From Bacillota bacterium (lineage in GTDB: Bacteria > Bacillota > Clostridia > Lachnospirales > Lachnospiraceae), in contig JAEWAK010000004.1 of assembly GCA_023391695.1 (NCBI GenBank), forward strand, positions 1 to 49,663: 49,663 bases of DNA, in the 5' to 3' direction. The translations under genes were made by a program, and so were the position numbers. Shown here in pieces: positions 9,055 through 18,800 of this stretch (positions are counted from its first letter, which is position 1; every line of letters begins with the position of its first letter). The notes beneath the pieces are model-generated. The model saw only the letters and a list, made by a program, of their open reading frames with translations. It ran no database searches and was not told the DNA's origin.

Positions 9055-9366
9055 TTAATTGTTAACTTTTTCAAGAATAGGATTAAAGATTTTTCTTATG
9101 GTGGCATAACCCACTAGTTTTTTTCCTTCATACATTTCAATTTTTTTACCAATCCACATACAAGCTGGATATACTTCAGGAGAAATAAAAGTGATGGTTC
9201 CTTCAATCTCACCATATGAATTTTCGTCAAAGCCATAATAACTGTGAACTCCCGTCGTCAAATAATCTTCTTTTACTAAATGAGCTGGCCTATACCCTTC
9301 AAAAAACTTCCCCTTTCTTTGACCAATAAACTCAAATAATACCTCTACATCTGGTTCAAGTTTCAT
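9055..9366 (-). CDS. Small beta-barrel protein resembling the EF-Tu C-terminal domain, possible immunity protein
   Basis: The start is placed at the ATG at 9366, which has GGAG six bases upstream; two upstream starts (9399, 9378) precede that site. The 103-residue product has DVEVLFEFIGQRKGKFFEGYRPAHLV, a GVHSYYG segment, GTITFISPEVYPACMWIGKKIEMYEG, then GYATIRKIFNPI. This order of strands (GYRPAHL, then an I/V-rich strand with P, then the charged hairpin G-ATI--I) resembles domain 3 of elongation factor Tu. Stand-alone copies occur in toxin-immunity arrays. A role as immunity protein or EF-Tu decoy is inference from position. Confidence 0.5.
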   Translation of the reverse strand: MKLEPDVEVLFEFIGQRKGKFFEGYRPAHLVKEDYLTTGVHSYYGFDENSYGEIEGTITFISPEVYPACMWIGKKIEMYEGKKLVGYATIRKIFNPILEKVNN

Positions 9367-9532
9367 ATTAATCTCCATTCCGCCGCCAAGCGGCAGCACA
9401 AATAGTAATGAAAATTTTGACTTCTTCTACTTTCTTGGTACAATAGCTCAAAGAAGCACAAAAAGTTTCTTATGTACAATAATTACTTCATTTATTTTTT
9501 CTCATTCAATATTTTCCATCATTTAATATATT

Positions 9533-9766
9533 CTATATCTCTTCATTAACATTTATTTTACCTTCTTCACAAACTGCGTTCCATCCCTCACCTGGCATAG
9601 GTTTTTCGTACATAATCCAAGAATAATCCATTTCATTATAACAATCAAAAAATAGTTGTGTTCCACCTTCAAATAAAATTTTCAGATATTGTTCCGTAAA
9701 CTCGATATTTTTTACTCTTGCTTCCCTATTAGGTTTATTACCGCGTCCGGCAAAGCCGTTCGCCAT
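9533..9766 (-). CDS. Hypothetical small protein in the toxin island
   Basis: This 77-residue product is not recognised. The N-terminus (ANGFAGRGNKPNREARV) is basic and glycine-rich, unlike the acidic body, which contains FFDCYNEMDYSWIMYEKPM and ends in an NVNEEI tail. AGGAT sits just before the ATG. The body could be a small immunity protein, and the basic start could be the fused end of a lost toxin cassette. In another frame the DNA just upstream (about 9708-9860) reads open as VTRKRDDFPQK...LIGKQE before a stop, suggesting further decayed coding sequence. Confidence 0.4.
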   Translation of the reverse strand: MANGFAGRGNKPNREARVKNIEFTEQYLKILFEGGTQLFFDCYNEMDYSWIMYEKPMPGEGWNAVCEEGKINVNEEI

Positions 9767-9884
9767 TTTATCCTGCCACTCATATTTTTAAGTTTATCAA
9801 AAACGGGTGGCCTAAGTACTGATTTCTGCGGAAAATCATCTCTTTTCCGGGTGACTGAAACATCTTGTAAGCAGTTATTTATTG

Positions 9885-10214
9885 CTATTCGTAATTAAAC
9901 AGCATAACATTATTTTCATCATATAAAGGCTCAAACTCTTCACTATCATTACCAAGAAAGCCACCAAACTTATCAATCAATTTTTTCAATTCAGGCAGTA
10001 ACCAATTAATAGCACTAGAATGGTGAGAAATACAATATACAGTTTTAATTCGACTGTAAAATTTACTCCATTCAAATTCCTCTATCTCCATCTTAAACCA
10101 CTCTGTATGTATTAGTTCTCCATAATCTACTGTAAATGCATTGCCATCCTTATTAAGAAATATTTTAGCATCTTTATTAGTTTTTAAGATTTCACATATA
10201 TCTTTTGGGCTCAC
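9885..10214 (-). CDS. Putative immunity protein paired with toxin remnant C
   Basis: The listed GTG start gives 109 residues without signal or membrane segments and with acidic, aromatic-rich character (EWFKMEIEEFEWSKFY; NDSEEFEPLYDENN). The same frame stays open upstream to about 10260 (reading DERYFYLVETNVSPKD) but contains no standard start codon. An AGGAGATAATG ribosome site and ATG occur there in another frame followed at once by TAG. The real start may therefore have been lost through a small indel, leaving only the GTG at 10214. It lies directly after the stop of a decayed nuclease-type toxin cassette, the standard immunity position. The function is inferred from that position only. 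Confidence 0.5.
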   Translation of the reverse strand: MSPKDICEILKTNKDAKIFLNKDGNAFTVDYGELIHTEWFKMEIEEFEWSKFYSRIKTVYCISHHSSAINWLLPELKKLIDKFGGFLGNDSEEFEPLYDENNVMLFNYE

Positions 10215-10260
10215 ATTAGTTTCTACTAAGTAAAAATATCTCTCATCTACATTATCTCCT

Positions 10261-10964
10261 TTATTTTGGATCTGGCTTTATTAAATCTAATACATCTTGA
10301 ATATCATTAGTAAACAATCCCCCAGCCTGTTCACCACTATTTCCAGCATGAGGGCTTGGCCTCTTGCCTGGTACACCGATTACAATTTTCCCATTATGAT
10401 TTACTCTAGAATCCATTCTGTCTGTCACTTGCCTAGATAATTCTTGTCCATTTCCTGCTTTAAATTCGATAATTGCATTGTCTGTTTTAATATCAATTTA
10501 CAATACTCTAATCTCCATAGAATTTCCATATGCTGTATCCATTCTATATATGGAACCTATTTTGCTACTTCTTGTAGTTGGACCAACATATGTTGCACCT
10601 GCATTTGTTATGCTGTTTATCATTTCAGACTGACTTGCATGCACCGGTACATCTCCATCTTTTCCAATAAAATCAATTCTACCTGAACCACCAGTTCCTT
10701 GAGCAGCCTTATCTAATTTTATTTGTACATGCTCTTTTCTGCTTAAACCAGCATTAGAACCTCTCTCTCCCCGCATTCTCAAATAAAATTCATCAGGTAA
10801 TACATCGCCTCGAACCTTTATCAAGCCTTTTGAATCTGAGAAACCCGTTTGTCCAGTGAATTAATTGTAATATCTCTCACTTCAGTTACAATCATTTTAC
10901 CAAAGTCATTTAATTTTGTATCTATTTTAATTCCTCCAATCTTTCTTTGCATCATATCAGACAT
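10261..10964 (-). pseudogene. Toxin cassette remnant C (Rhs-type C-terminus with PD-(D/E)XK-like nuclease tail), broken
   Basis: Translation can begin at the ATG at 10964, which follows AAAGGAG, giving MSDMMQRKIGG... for about 35 codons. A one-base loss near 10858 shifts the frame into FTGQTGFSDSKGLIKVRG, then DEFYLRMRGERG and DKAAQGTGGSGRIDF, which matches the linker style of the intact giant toxin (LAKAAQGSGDSGGVDF). At 10498-10500 an in-frame TAA follows MEIRVL. The frame continues beyond it as IDIKTDNAIIEFKAGNGQEL and on to GLFTNDIQDVLDLIKPDPK before a second stop at 10261. The D...EFK pattern suggests a restriction-endonuclease-fold nuclease. The cassette is thus doubly damaged, with the nuclease part behind the stop. 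It may be a complete small orphan toxin gene or a displaced Rhs tip. Confidence 0.65.
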
Positions 10965-11127
10965 GGTTAGTCTCCTTTGTTAGGTTTTATGTGGTGACTT
11001 AATTCCACCAAATGACTATAAACCATGTCTATTTTTTATGAAATTGAATTGGCGGAATCAACTATACATTATCGCTGAATAACCTTACTTACTGATTTAC
11101 ACTGATCATAAAGTTTCAATATATATA

Positions 11128-11598
11128 TTAATCCCAATGTAAAATCTTTACATAATCAAATTCCTGCTTTGAACAGATATTCTTCAAGTCAATGACGTTA
11201 CCAGTATTTTTAAACAAATAAAAATGTTCTTGATTATATTCCTCCATTTCTTTTAAATCACTAATGCTACTCGGCTGTATGCTTTTGTGACCTTCAAACA
11301 TTTTATTAATTGCATCGACACTAGTTGTAGTATTTAACCAAAGACAATCTGCATACATACTCTTAATTCCTTTATAATCGATCGTCTCATAACTATATCC
11401 CAATACATATATATCCATTGCCTCATCTGATCTTTTTATTTCATTTATTACAAACTTTAGTTTCTCGATATCCTTTTGATTGTCTATTGAAAATTTATTA
11501 TATTTCCCTAAATCTTCATTAAAATACAAATCACACTCTATTAAAATATAATTATCCGTAGGAATTTGAACATTCTTTATCAAGTTTAATAGTTTCAT
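11128..11598 (-). CDS. Putative immunity protein paired with toxin remnant B
   Basis: The start is set at the ATG at 11598, with AGGGGA about seven bases before it; upstream in-frame starts to 11640 would overlap the toxin remnant. The 156-residue product (MKLLNLIKNVQ...) has no signal or membrane segment. It is an acidic, isoleucine/leucine-rich, probably alpha/beta protein ending in SKQEFDYVKILHWD. It begins only about ten bases after the stop of toxin remnant B, the normal toxin-immunity spacing. The reading frame is intact although the toxin is not, which fits retention for protection against siblings that still carry that toxin. No family is recognised. Confidence 0.55.
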   Translation of the reverse strand: MKLLNLIKNVQIPTDNYILIECDLYFNEDLGKYNKFSIDNQKDIEKLKFVINEIKRSDEAMDIYVLGYSYETIDYKGIKSMYADCLWLNTTTSVDAINKMFEGHKSIQPSSISDLKEMEEYNQEHFYLFKNTGNVIDLKNICSKQEFDYVKILHWD

Positions 11599-11608
11599 TA
11601 TTAATCCC

Positions 11609-12313
11609 CTATTTTGAATATTGTGGTAATGTTTTTGCATAAGATATCATATCTAACATACCTTTATTATACTTTGTCCCAAAATTCTTACTAATATCAA
11701 TAATATCAAGAACCAGCCTTTGTCTTGCAGTCAATCCTGCATCATTTATCATTGCTGCTTTTCCTCTCCCTCTAAATGGCCTTGTTAATGCATGATCTTC
11801 TTTAGACATTAATAATGCGGGGCCATCACTTCTTGATATACCAATGTCCTAATTGTATCTATTCTGGTCTACATGGTGTCCTACTTCATCTGCCCCTCTA
11901 GTAGCATCTACATCAGCAAACCGTCCGCCTAACACATTGTCCCCCGAACCCTTACTAATCCCAGAGTCTCTCTCCCCCTGCATTCTCAAATCAAATGCAT
12001 TTGCCGCCTTGATTTCCGGATTGCTTAGAGTTGAAGGGATACCGCGTTCTTTTAATAAACCATAAGGGCTGCTTCCCATCTCCAGCATATCATCTGCGGT
12101 CTTTACACCCAGGTTATCTAAGCTGCCTGTCCCCCCGGTAAATCCAAACCCATATTATTTGAATACGGATTTTTGACCTTTTTCAGATCCGTAAGATCAA
12201 GATCAGCACCGATTGAAACCGATTTTTAAACTTATTCTTAACGCCTGTTCTACGTCTACGTATTTGGCAACGCTCTTGCTGAATTTGTTTGAAACTGCTG
12301 TCATTGCATCATC
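11609..12313 (-). pseudogene. Toxin cassette remnant B: duplicated Rhs junction plus HH-type toxin tip, broken
   Basis: The upstream part (about 12034-12313) is a near copy of 13351-13630 inside the intact giant gene, including the DNLGVKT...MLEMGSPY...LLK...GIP segment. It carries small indels that break the frame (for example CCCCCC instead of CCCC near 12133). From 12088 the frame reads MLEMGSSPYGLLKERG, LRMQGERDSG and GADEVGHHVDQNRYN, meets an in-frame TAG at 11849-11851, and continues as DIGISRSDGPALLMSKEDHA to KTLPQYSK at 11609. The GHHVDQN segment with conserved histidines recalls HNH/EndoVII-type toxin nucleases. No start codon with a ribosome site precedes it. This is a displaced, inactivated C-terminal tip followed by its own immunity gene. 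Confidence 0.75.
12034..12313 (-). repeat. Direct repeat of the Rhs junction, displaced copy
   Basis: This stretch matches 13351-13630 in the same orientation almost base for base, for example the shared block TCTTTACACCCAGGTTATCT. It differs by point changes and small indels. Similarity ends sharply near GCATCATCCG on the right. It supplies the homology needed to swap the toxin tip of the giant gene. Confidence 0.8.
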
Positions 12314-12383
12314 CGTTAAAGTTCCTAATGCACAAAATAGTCTTAATCAGAACTAGAACTAGTGCAACTCCCTTTCGTACATA

Positions 12384-12413
12384 AAAGAGATTACCATTAA
12401 AAGCAATCTCTTT
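12384..12413 (-). terminator. Terminator after the immunity gene of the giant toxin
   Basis: AAAGAGATT and AATCTCTTT form a 9-bp stem around a 12-base loop, about 30 bases past the stop of the immunity gene on the minus strand. A short U-tract (TTTTAT) follows on that strand. It separates the intact toxin unit from the decayed cassettes. Confidence 0.65.
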
Positions 12414-12444
12414 TTATACTATTATGCAATCAACAAAAATGTCA

Positions 12445-12864
12445 TTAATTAAGCCTAGCCTTATACCTGGCATAAACTTCACACATCCCATTTTTATCAG
12501 TTATTCCCTCATAAACTCTTTTAAATAAATCTTTCTTAGAATTAACATAGGGAATATTTTCAAAAAATTCACTATACCAAAACACAATTTCAATATTGCA
12601 TTTTAATAATTCTGTAATTAGTAAGTAAATTTTTGTTTCACTATAATCTGCTCCATTAATAATTTGCTCTTGAGCTTCTGTAAAACAACAGTCTATCTCA
12701 CTGTAGCCTTCAACATCTATTGTCCAAATATCGCTCTTAATTTCTCCATTCCATAAATAATCACATATTTCATTAAAGAAACTGCTAAAAGGATATTTAT
12801 GTATTTTTACTCCTAGTATTCCCAATTGGGAAATTTGACCTTTACATAACAAAAATTCACTCAT
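12445..12864 (-). CDS. Putative immunity protein of the giant YD-repeat toxin
   Basis: The 139-residue soluble, acidic protein (calculated by eye from many E/D residues) starts six bases after the stop codon of the giant toxin. A G-rich GGGGGAAG stretch in the toxin end serves as a distant ribosome site, so the genes are probably co-transcribed and translationally coupled. There is no signal peptide, so it should act in the cytoplasm against incoming sibling toxin. Visible segments are GILGVKIHKYPF, IDVEGYSEIDCCFTEAQEQI, IEIVFWYSEFFENIPYV and MCEVYARYKARLN. No family is recognised. The role is inferred from position. Confidence 0.65.
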   Translation of the reverse strand: MSEFLLCKGQISQLGILGVKIHKYPFSSFFNEICDYLWNGEIKSDIWTIDVEGYSEIDCCFTEAQEQIINGADYSETKIYLLITELLKCNIEIVFWYSEFFENIPYVNSKKDLFKRVYEGITDKNGMCEVYARYKARLN

Positions 12865-12870
12865 TATATT

Positions 12871-15800
12871 TTATCTTCCCCCTTCACGTAATCTCATTAT
12901 GCCGTTCCTTAATATTTGGTCTACATAGTCTATATCTGATGCTGTTGTTACTCTGGCTTTTCTCTTAATTGAAGTAAAAATTGCATTAGTGTTAACTTCC
13001 GGATAATGTGTATGAGGAAATCTTAATTTATAACCTAATGCTTTATCATAATGTGAATCACCATAGTTGTGAATTTGGAACCAATCACCCGCATTATTTC
13101 CATTCGACCCTATTAAGTTCAAATTTTTATTTGTAGGCATTACTGAACCATTTGGAGTAACTATGAAATCTACTCCACCTGAATCTCCTGAACCTTGGGC
13201 TGCTTTCGCCAGCTTTTCCTGGGCTGCTTTCCATCTAGGTGATACTTGAGGCTCTGGTAACGCTAATTTAGAATTACCATCTATCCCTTTATTCTTCATA
13301 ACCCAGCCGCCACTATCGAGGAGTTCTCTGTCTAAGTCGCCTAAAGTAGTAGGTATACCACTTTGTTTCAATAAATCATATGGACTTCCCATCTCCAACA
13401 TATTGCCTGTAGTCTTTACACCCAGGTTATCTAAGCTGCCTGTCCCCGGTAAATCCAAACCGATATTATTTGAAAACGGATTTTTGACCTTGTTCAGATC
13501 CGTAAGATCAAGGTCCGCAGCGGTTGAAACCGATTTTTTAAACTTATTCTTAACTGCCTGTTCTACGTCTGCTGCCTTCGCAACGCCCCTGCTGAATTTG
13601 TTTGATACTGCTGTCATTGCATCATCCGCTTTTTGTATCACTTTCTGACCGATCTTTGTAGCTCCAAGCAGCTTGCCTGCTTTGGCCATTCCAAGGCCTA
13701 AGGTGATATCTGTCACACCTGTCATAACTGCCTGGCCGACATCAACCTTACCCGTATTTATGTACTGGTTTGCTGCATTTCCTGCTCCGGAAGCTACTGC
13801 CCCGACCGTAAGCTGTGTGGCTAGGGATGCCCCGCCTGTTGCTCCAACTACCGCTCCGGTGATTGCTCCTTCCGCAGCTGCTCCGGCATATGCTTTCCAT
13901 CCGCTGTTGAACTTACCGTCATCCAGGAAATCTCCCACAGCAGTAAATCCTGTATTGACTACGGCTCCGATCACTCCTCCTATAATGATATTCCAGAAAT
14001 GACCGTCCGGATCATTTCTCATAACCGGTTCATTGGCACAATAAGTATACAGGTTCAGGCTCAAAGGGTCATTCGGGTCGCCGGTATAAGTGTCCTCCTG
14101 CAAAAACCTCGCTGTCCTGGGATCGTACATTCTGGCATTCAGGTAGTACAGGCCGGTTTCCTTATCATACTGATAACCGGAATACAGGATGCTGTTATCG
14201 GCATGTCCCGTACTTTCCAGGATATTTCCAAATGCATCATAGTAATAGGTTGATGCTACGGTTCCGTTTCCGGTGATCAATGCGGTTACATCGGCATGTC
14301 CGTTATACAGATAGTAATAGGTTTCATCATCGGCCGTTCGCAGTAAGAGGTTCGTTCCATAGATATTCCGCGCCGCCTGCTCTCCCTCTTCGTCCAGCTC
14401 AAGAATTACCTTGTTCCCTTCATAGAGGTAATAGGTCTTTTCTCCGTCAACTTCTTTGACGGTCCGATAGCCTTCCGCATTATATTCATTGTTTACTGCC
14501 GTACCGTCTTCCGTTACGGTCCGGATAAGCTGATTAAACGGATCATAGGTATTATCTGCCGCGGTAACGGTCGATACCACAGCTCCCTCCGCATAGGTAT
14601 TGATAATTGTCTTCCGCTGATTGCCGTTATTATCATAGGTGTAGTCCGTAATCCCGGTAACTACATTATTAACCTTTGTGGTAATGTTTGTCAATCTATT
14701 TTGCTCGTTATAGTTATAACGGTTCTCTGTTACCGTACTGCCGTCCGTAATTATTTCACCCAGGCGGTTGCCGGCTTTATCATAATTATAGGTAGTAATT
14801 CTTCCGCCCGGTTCGGTAACCGAATCAAGGCGGCTTAGCGGATCATAGGTATAGGCGGTAATTCCCTTTAAAACACCGTTGATGGTTTCATCCTTAGTCA
14901 GCTGGTTACCTGCACTGTCATAGGTGTACCGGTAGCTGTCCATGACGCTGCCGTCCGCCCTCTTATTAATAAGGGTTTCCATTTGGTTGTTCGCATAGTA
15001 GGTATATTCTTCCCTGGTACCATTGCTGTAAACGATACTTTCCCTGTTTCCGTTGTCATAATAGGTATAGGCTGATACATCCGTACCGACGATAACCCTG
15101 GACAGACGTCCGGCCCTGTCATAAACCTTATCGGTAACATTACCCTTAGGATCCGTAGAGCTTTCCCTGCTGTATCCCGGTTCTTCCCCTTCCGTAATAT
15201 CATATTCAAAGGCTATTGTGCCAACATTAGGAACTGTCTTCGTAAGTGTTCTGCTAAGCTCATCGTAGGTGCGGGCCGTTTTGCCGGTACCGTCGGCCAT
15301 CGAAAGCATGTTCTTATTGTTATCGTAGGTATATGTAATAACCGCATCTCCTGCAGCTTCCTTCACCAGGTTTCCGTGAATATCATAACTATAAGAAAAT
15401 GTGTTACCATTCCTGTCTGATTTGTTTTTCAGGGTACCATCCGGATAGTAAGTATAATGTTCCGTCCTGCCTGATTCTTCCTCCGCATTCGGGTCCTCTT
15501 TACTGACAGGTAAGTTTGCCGGGTTATAGGAATAAGTTACGGTATTGCCATTTCCGTCCTTCTGAGTTAGCAGATTGCCGTTCCAGTCGTAGGTATAATC
15601 CGTGGTTTCACCTTTTGCATCAGTTACATTATTAAGACGGTTCAAAATATCATAACCGTAGGCGGTTACATTATTATTGCCGTCCTCCCTGGCTGCAATA
15701 TTACCTGCATTGTCATAGGACTGCGATACGATATGCCCTGAAGGGTCCATCGTACTGATAAGCCGGTTATTCTTATCATAGGTATAAACCGTTACATTAT

Positions 15801-18800
15801 CCAATGCATCATATGAGCGTACCTGTACATGATTATCGTTATATTCATATTTCTCCATAACTTTGCCGTACGGATCGGTCTTTTGTATCAGCCGGTCAAG
15901 TGCATCATATTCATTTGTGTAGATATTCCCCAAATAATCTTTTACGGTAAGCAGATTGCCATTCTTATCATATGTATTTTCGGTTACCTGCTCCGAGCCG
16001 CTGACAGTAATTTTTGACTGAATCTCACGGTTTAATCCGTCATATACTTTTTCCGTTGTAACTCCGTTCGCATCCGTAGCGAAACGGAGATTACCGTTTC
16101 TATCATAAGCATTGGAGACCGTAATTTTCTCAGAACCATCCTCTTTCTGCTCGGTTTGGGTCAGTACCTGTCCGTCATGATTGTAAGTATAGGTAAGAAC
16201 TTTGCCCATATTGTTTTTTTGATATACCAACTGCCCTAATTCATTGTACTGATTCCGGATGGTGTAGGCGTCAATGGATTCATCCCCCGGTTCTGTCCGG
16301 GAGCTTAATAAACCAAGCCTGTTATAGGAATATGCTGTTACATTACCGTTACCATCGGTTTCGGTCAGGAGATTCCCCATGTCATCATAGGTGGATTCCT
16401 TTAATATTTTCTCCGGGGAATCCATAACGGTGGCTTTTGTTAACCGCCCGGCATCGTCATAGTAATAAACCTTTTCAACGTCATTGGCATCGATTTCATA
16501 AACTTTCCTGCCTGCGGCATCATAGTAATACACCATATCAAATGACAGTCCCCTGTCCAGGGATTCCGGAGAAATCGTATCCGCAAGCATTCCGGCATTA
16601 TTATAGGTGTTATAGGTACCATACCCGGATTCTATCCTGTCTTCTATGGTAGCGCCAACGCCGCTTTCATAACCCAAGGCATCCAATGACTTTATTACAT
16701 TACCGTTTAAATCATATTGGTATGCTTTCGCATTAATTGTCTCAAATGCATCCTCAGCCTCATTATAATAGATATCCTGTTCCAGAATCACACGGTTCAT
16801 TCGGTCATAGATAAACTGTGACCTGCTCATCTCCGACAGCGATGCACCTTCTGCAAAACTTTCCGGTAATACCTTCGCTACAAGTCTCCCTGTATTATCA
16901 TAATAGTATGCTGTTTTTCCTGCTTCCGGATCGATGGTTGATTCCAGAAGTCCCCTGCTGTTATAGTTATTTTTTGTGATGTTTCCGTTCGCATCCGTAC
17001 CGGTTATAATATTTCCTGCAAAGTCATAGGCTGCCGTTGTTGTGATATCCGCCGGATTTCCGTATTCATCGGTTTCTTTAAGTGTCCGGGATGTCTGCCT
17101 GTCCAGCTTATCATAGGTATAAGCCGTGACCTTTTGGTCCGGTGTCTTTTGGGAGATTACATTACCATTTGCATCATAGAGATAGGACGTTATTAAAGTA
17201 ATATCCTCTTTCTCATCAAACCCATGTCCATAGATATCTCCCGCCGCAACATGTTGTGTCACAGTCTCGACTTTGCCAAGATAATTGTACTCGTATTCCG
17301 TTTCTTTCGCTGTTTCTTCGTCCAGATAAACGGTTTCAGCGGATACATTTCCATTCTTATCATACCGGTATTCCGTTGCCGCATCTCCAGGTCCGTATAC
17401 GGAATATAACCGGTCATTCAAACCGTAAACATAACTGGTACTTATTAAGTCGTCAGTAGTATCCCATAGTGATACGGGTATGATACCGGTTCCTTTAAAA
17501 GTCATATTGCCGTTACCATCATAGGCATAAATTTTATAGGTATAGCTTCTATATTCAAACGGTAGCCATTGTTCCGCCAGACGGTTTAACCCGTCATATT
17601 TATGATAGGTGATATTACCCAGAGCATCCGATACAGAGTAAACCGTACCGTTTTTATTATAGACCGTCTTTATAATTCCGCCGTCCGGATTGGCCTGCTT
17701 AACAAGCCTGCCGGCATAATCATATTCCATAACTGTAGTTGCGGTTTCCGACTCATTCAGGTATACGACCTGGGTTGTCTGGGTAGCACCGCCATTCAGT
17801 ATTGCATAATCATAAAATTTTAAAAGGACTTTGTCCGAGATATCCGAATCCTGTACCGATTCGCTTACCACCCTGTTCATGTTATCATATTCATAAGAAT
17901 ATATACTGCCGTTCGGTTTAGTCTCTGTCAGGGTATTCCCATAACGGTCGTAGGTATAGGTAGTTACATTGTCTTCCGGGTCCGTAACGGTATACAACTT
18001 CCCGCTGGGATAATAGGTATAACGGTAACCGGCCTCGCCGTCAGGAGTGATACGGTAAACATTCGGAGACAGTTCCTGCTTCTTTCTGCCCAAGGTGTCA
18101 TAATAGATCCGGGTCGTCTCGCCTCCCTCCAGTACCTGGGTTTCCATATTGCCATTCTTATTATAGGTATACCTGGTAAGCTCATTCTTGGGGGAAAGCG
18201 TACTCATAAGCCAGCCGACGGCATTATAGGTATAGGTTGTGATATTGGATTCCTCATCCGTTGCTGTCTTTATATTGCCATAGCTGTCATAGGTATAGGT
18301 TATGGTACATCCGTTTGGATCCGTAACCGTCTTTATCAGGCCTTTCACGGGGATACCGTCTTCGCCCTTATCATAGTAGGTATACCTGGTGATTGCATAG
18401 CGATCGTCATCTTCGTTACCGGAATAGGGATCCGTTCCGTTAAACGGTTTTACTGTCTTTAGTAAAAAGTTTCCCGTTGAATCGTAGATATAGTAGGTAT
18501 ATTTTCCCTCTTCATCGCATTCGCTGATCAAATTATTTTTATCGTCATAGGTGTATATCTTATAACTTCCGTCCTCATAGGTCTCACGTATAATGTTACC
18601 ATTAACATCCCGTTTATAATCGGTCGTGCTGCCGTTGCGGTCAGTCACAGAGCTTAACTCGCCGTATTTATTTATACCCTCCTCGGCAGAATAAGCGGCC
18701 TTGGTCTCCCGGCCGTCCGGATCCGTTGAATGGGTAACATTATAGGTGGAATCGTACCATTGAGTCGTTATTCTTCCGTTGCTGTCCGTAATAATGGTTT

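Noticed and set aside
10498..11851. Programmed stop-codon readthrough or recoding in the two toxin remnants.
   Set aside because: The stops differ (TAA and TAG), both cassettes also carry upstream frameshifts, and there is no nearby recoding structure; decay is simpler.
14898..15209. A 103-codon second minus-strand frame within the giant toxin gene, and similar ones on both strands.
   Set aside because: Their composition is that of shifted YD-repeat codons, and none has a ribosome site or recognisable domain.
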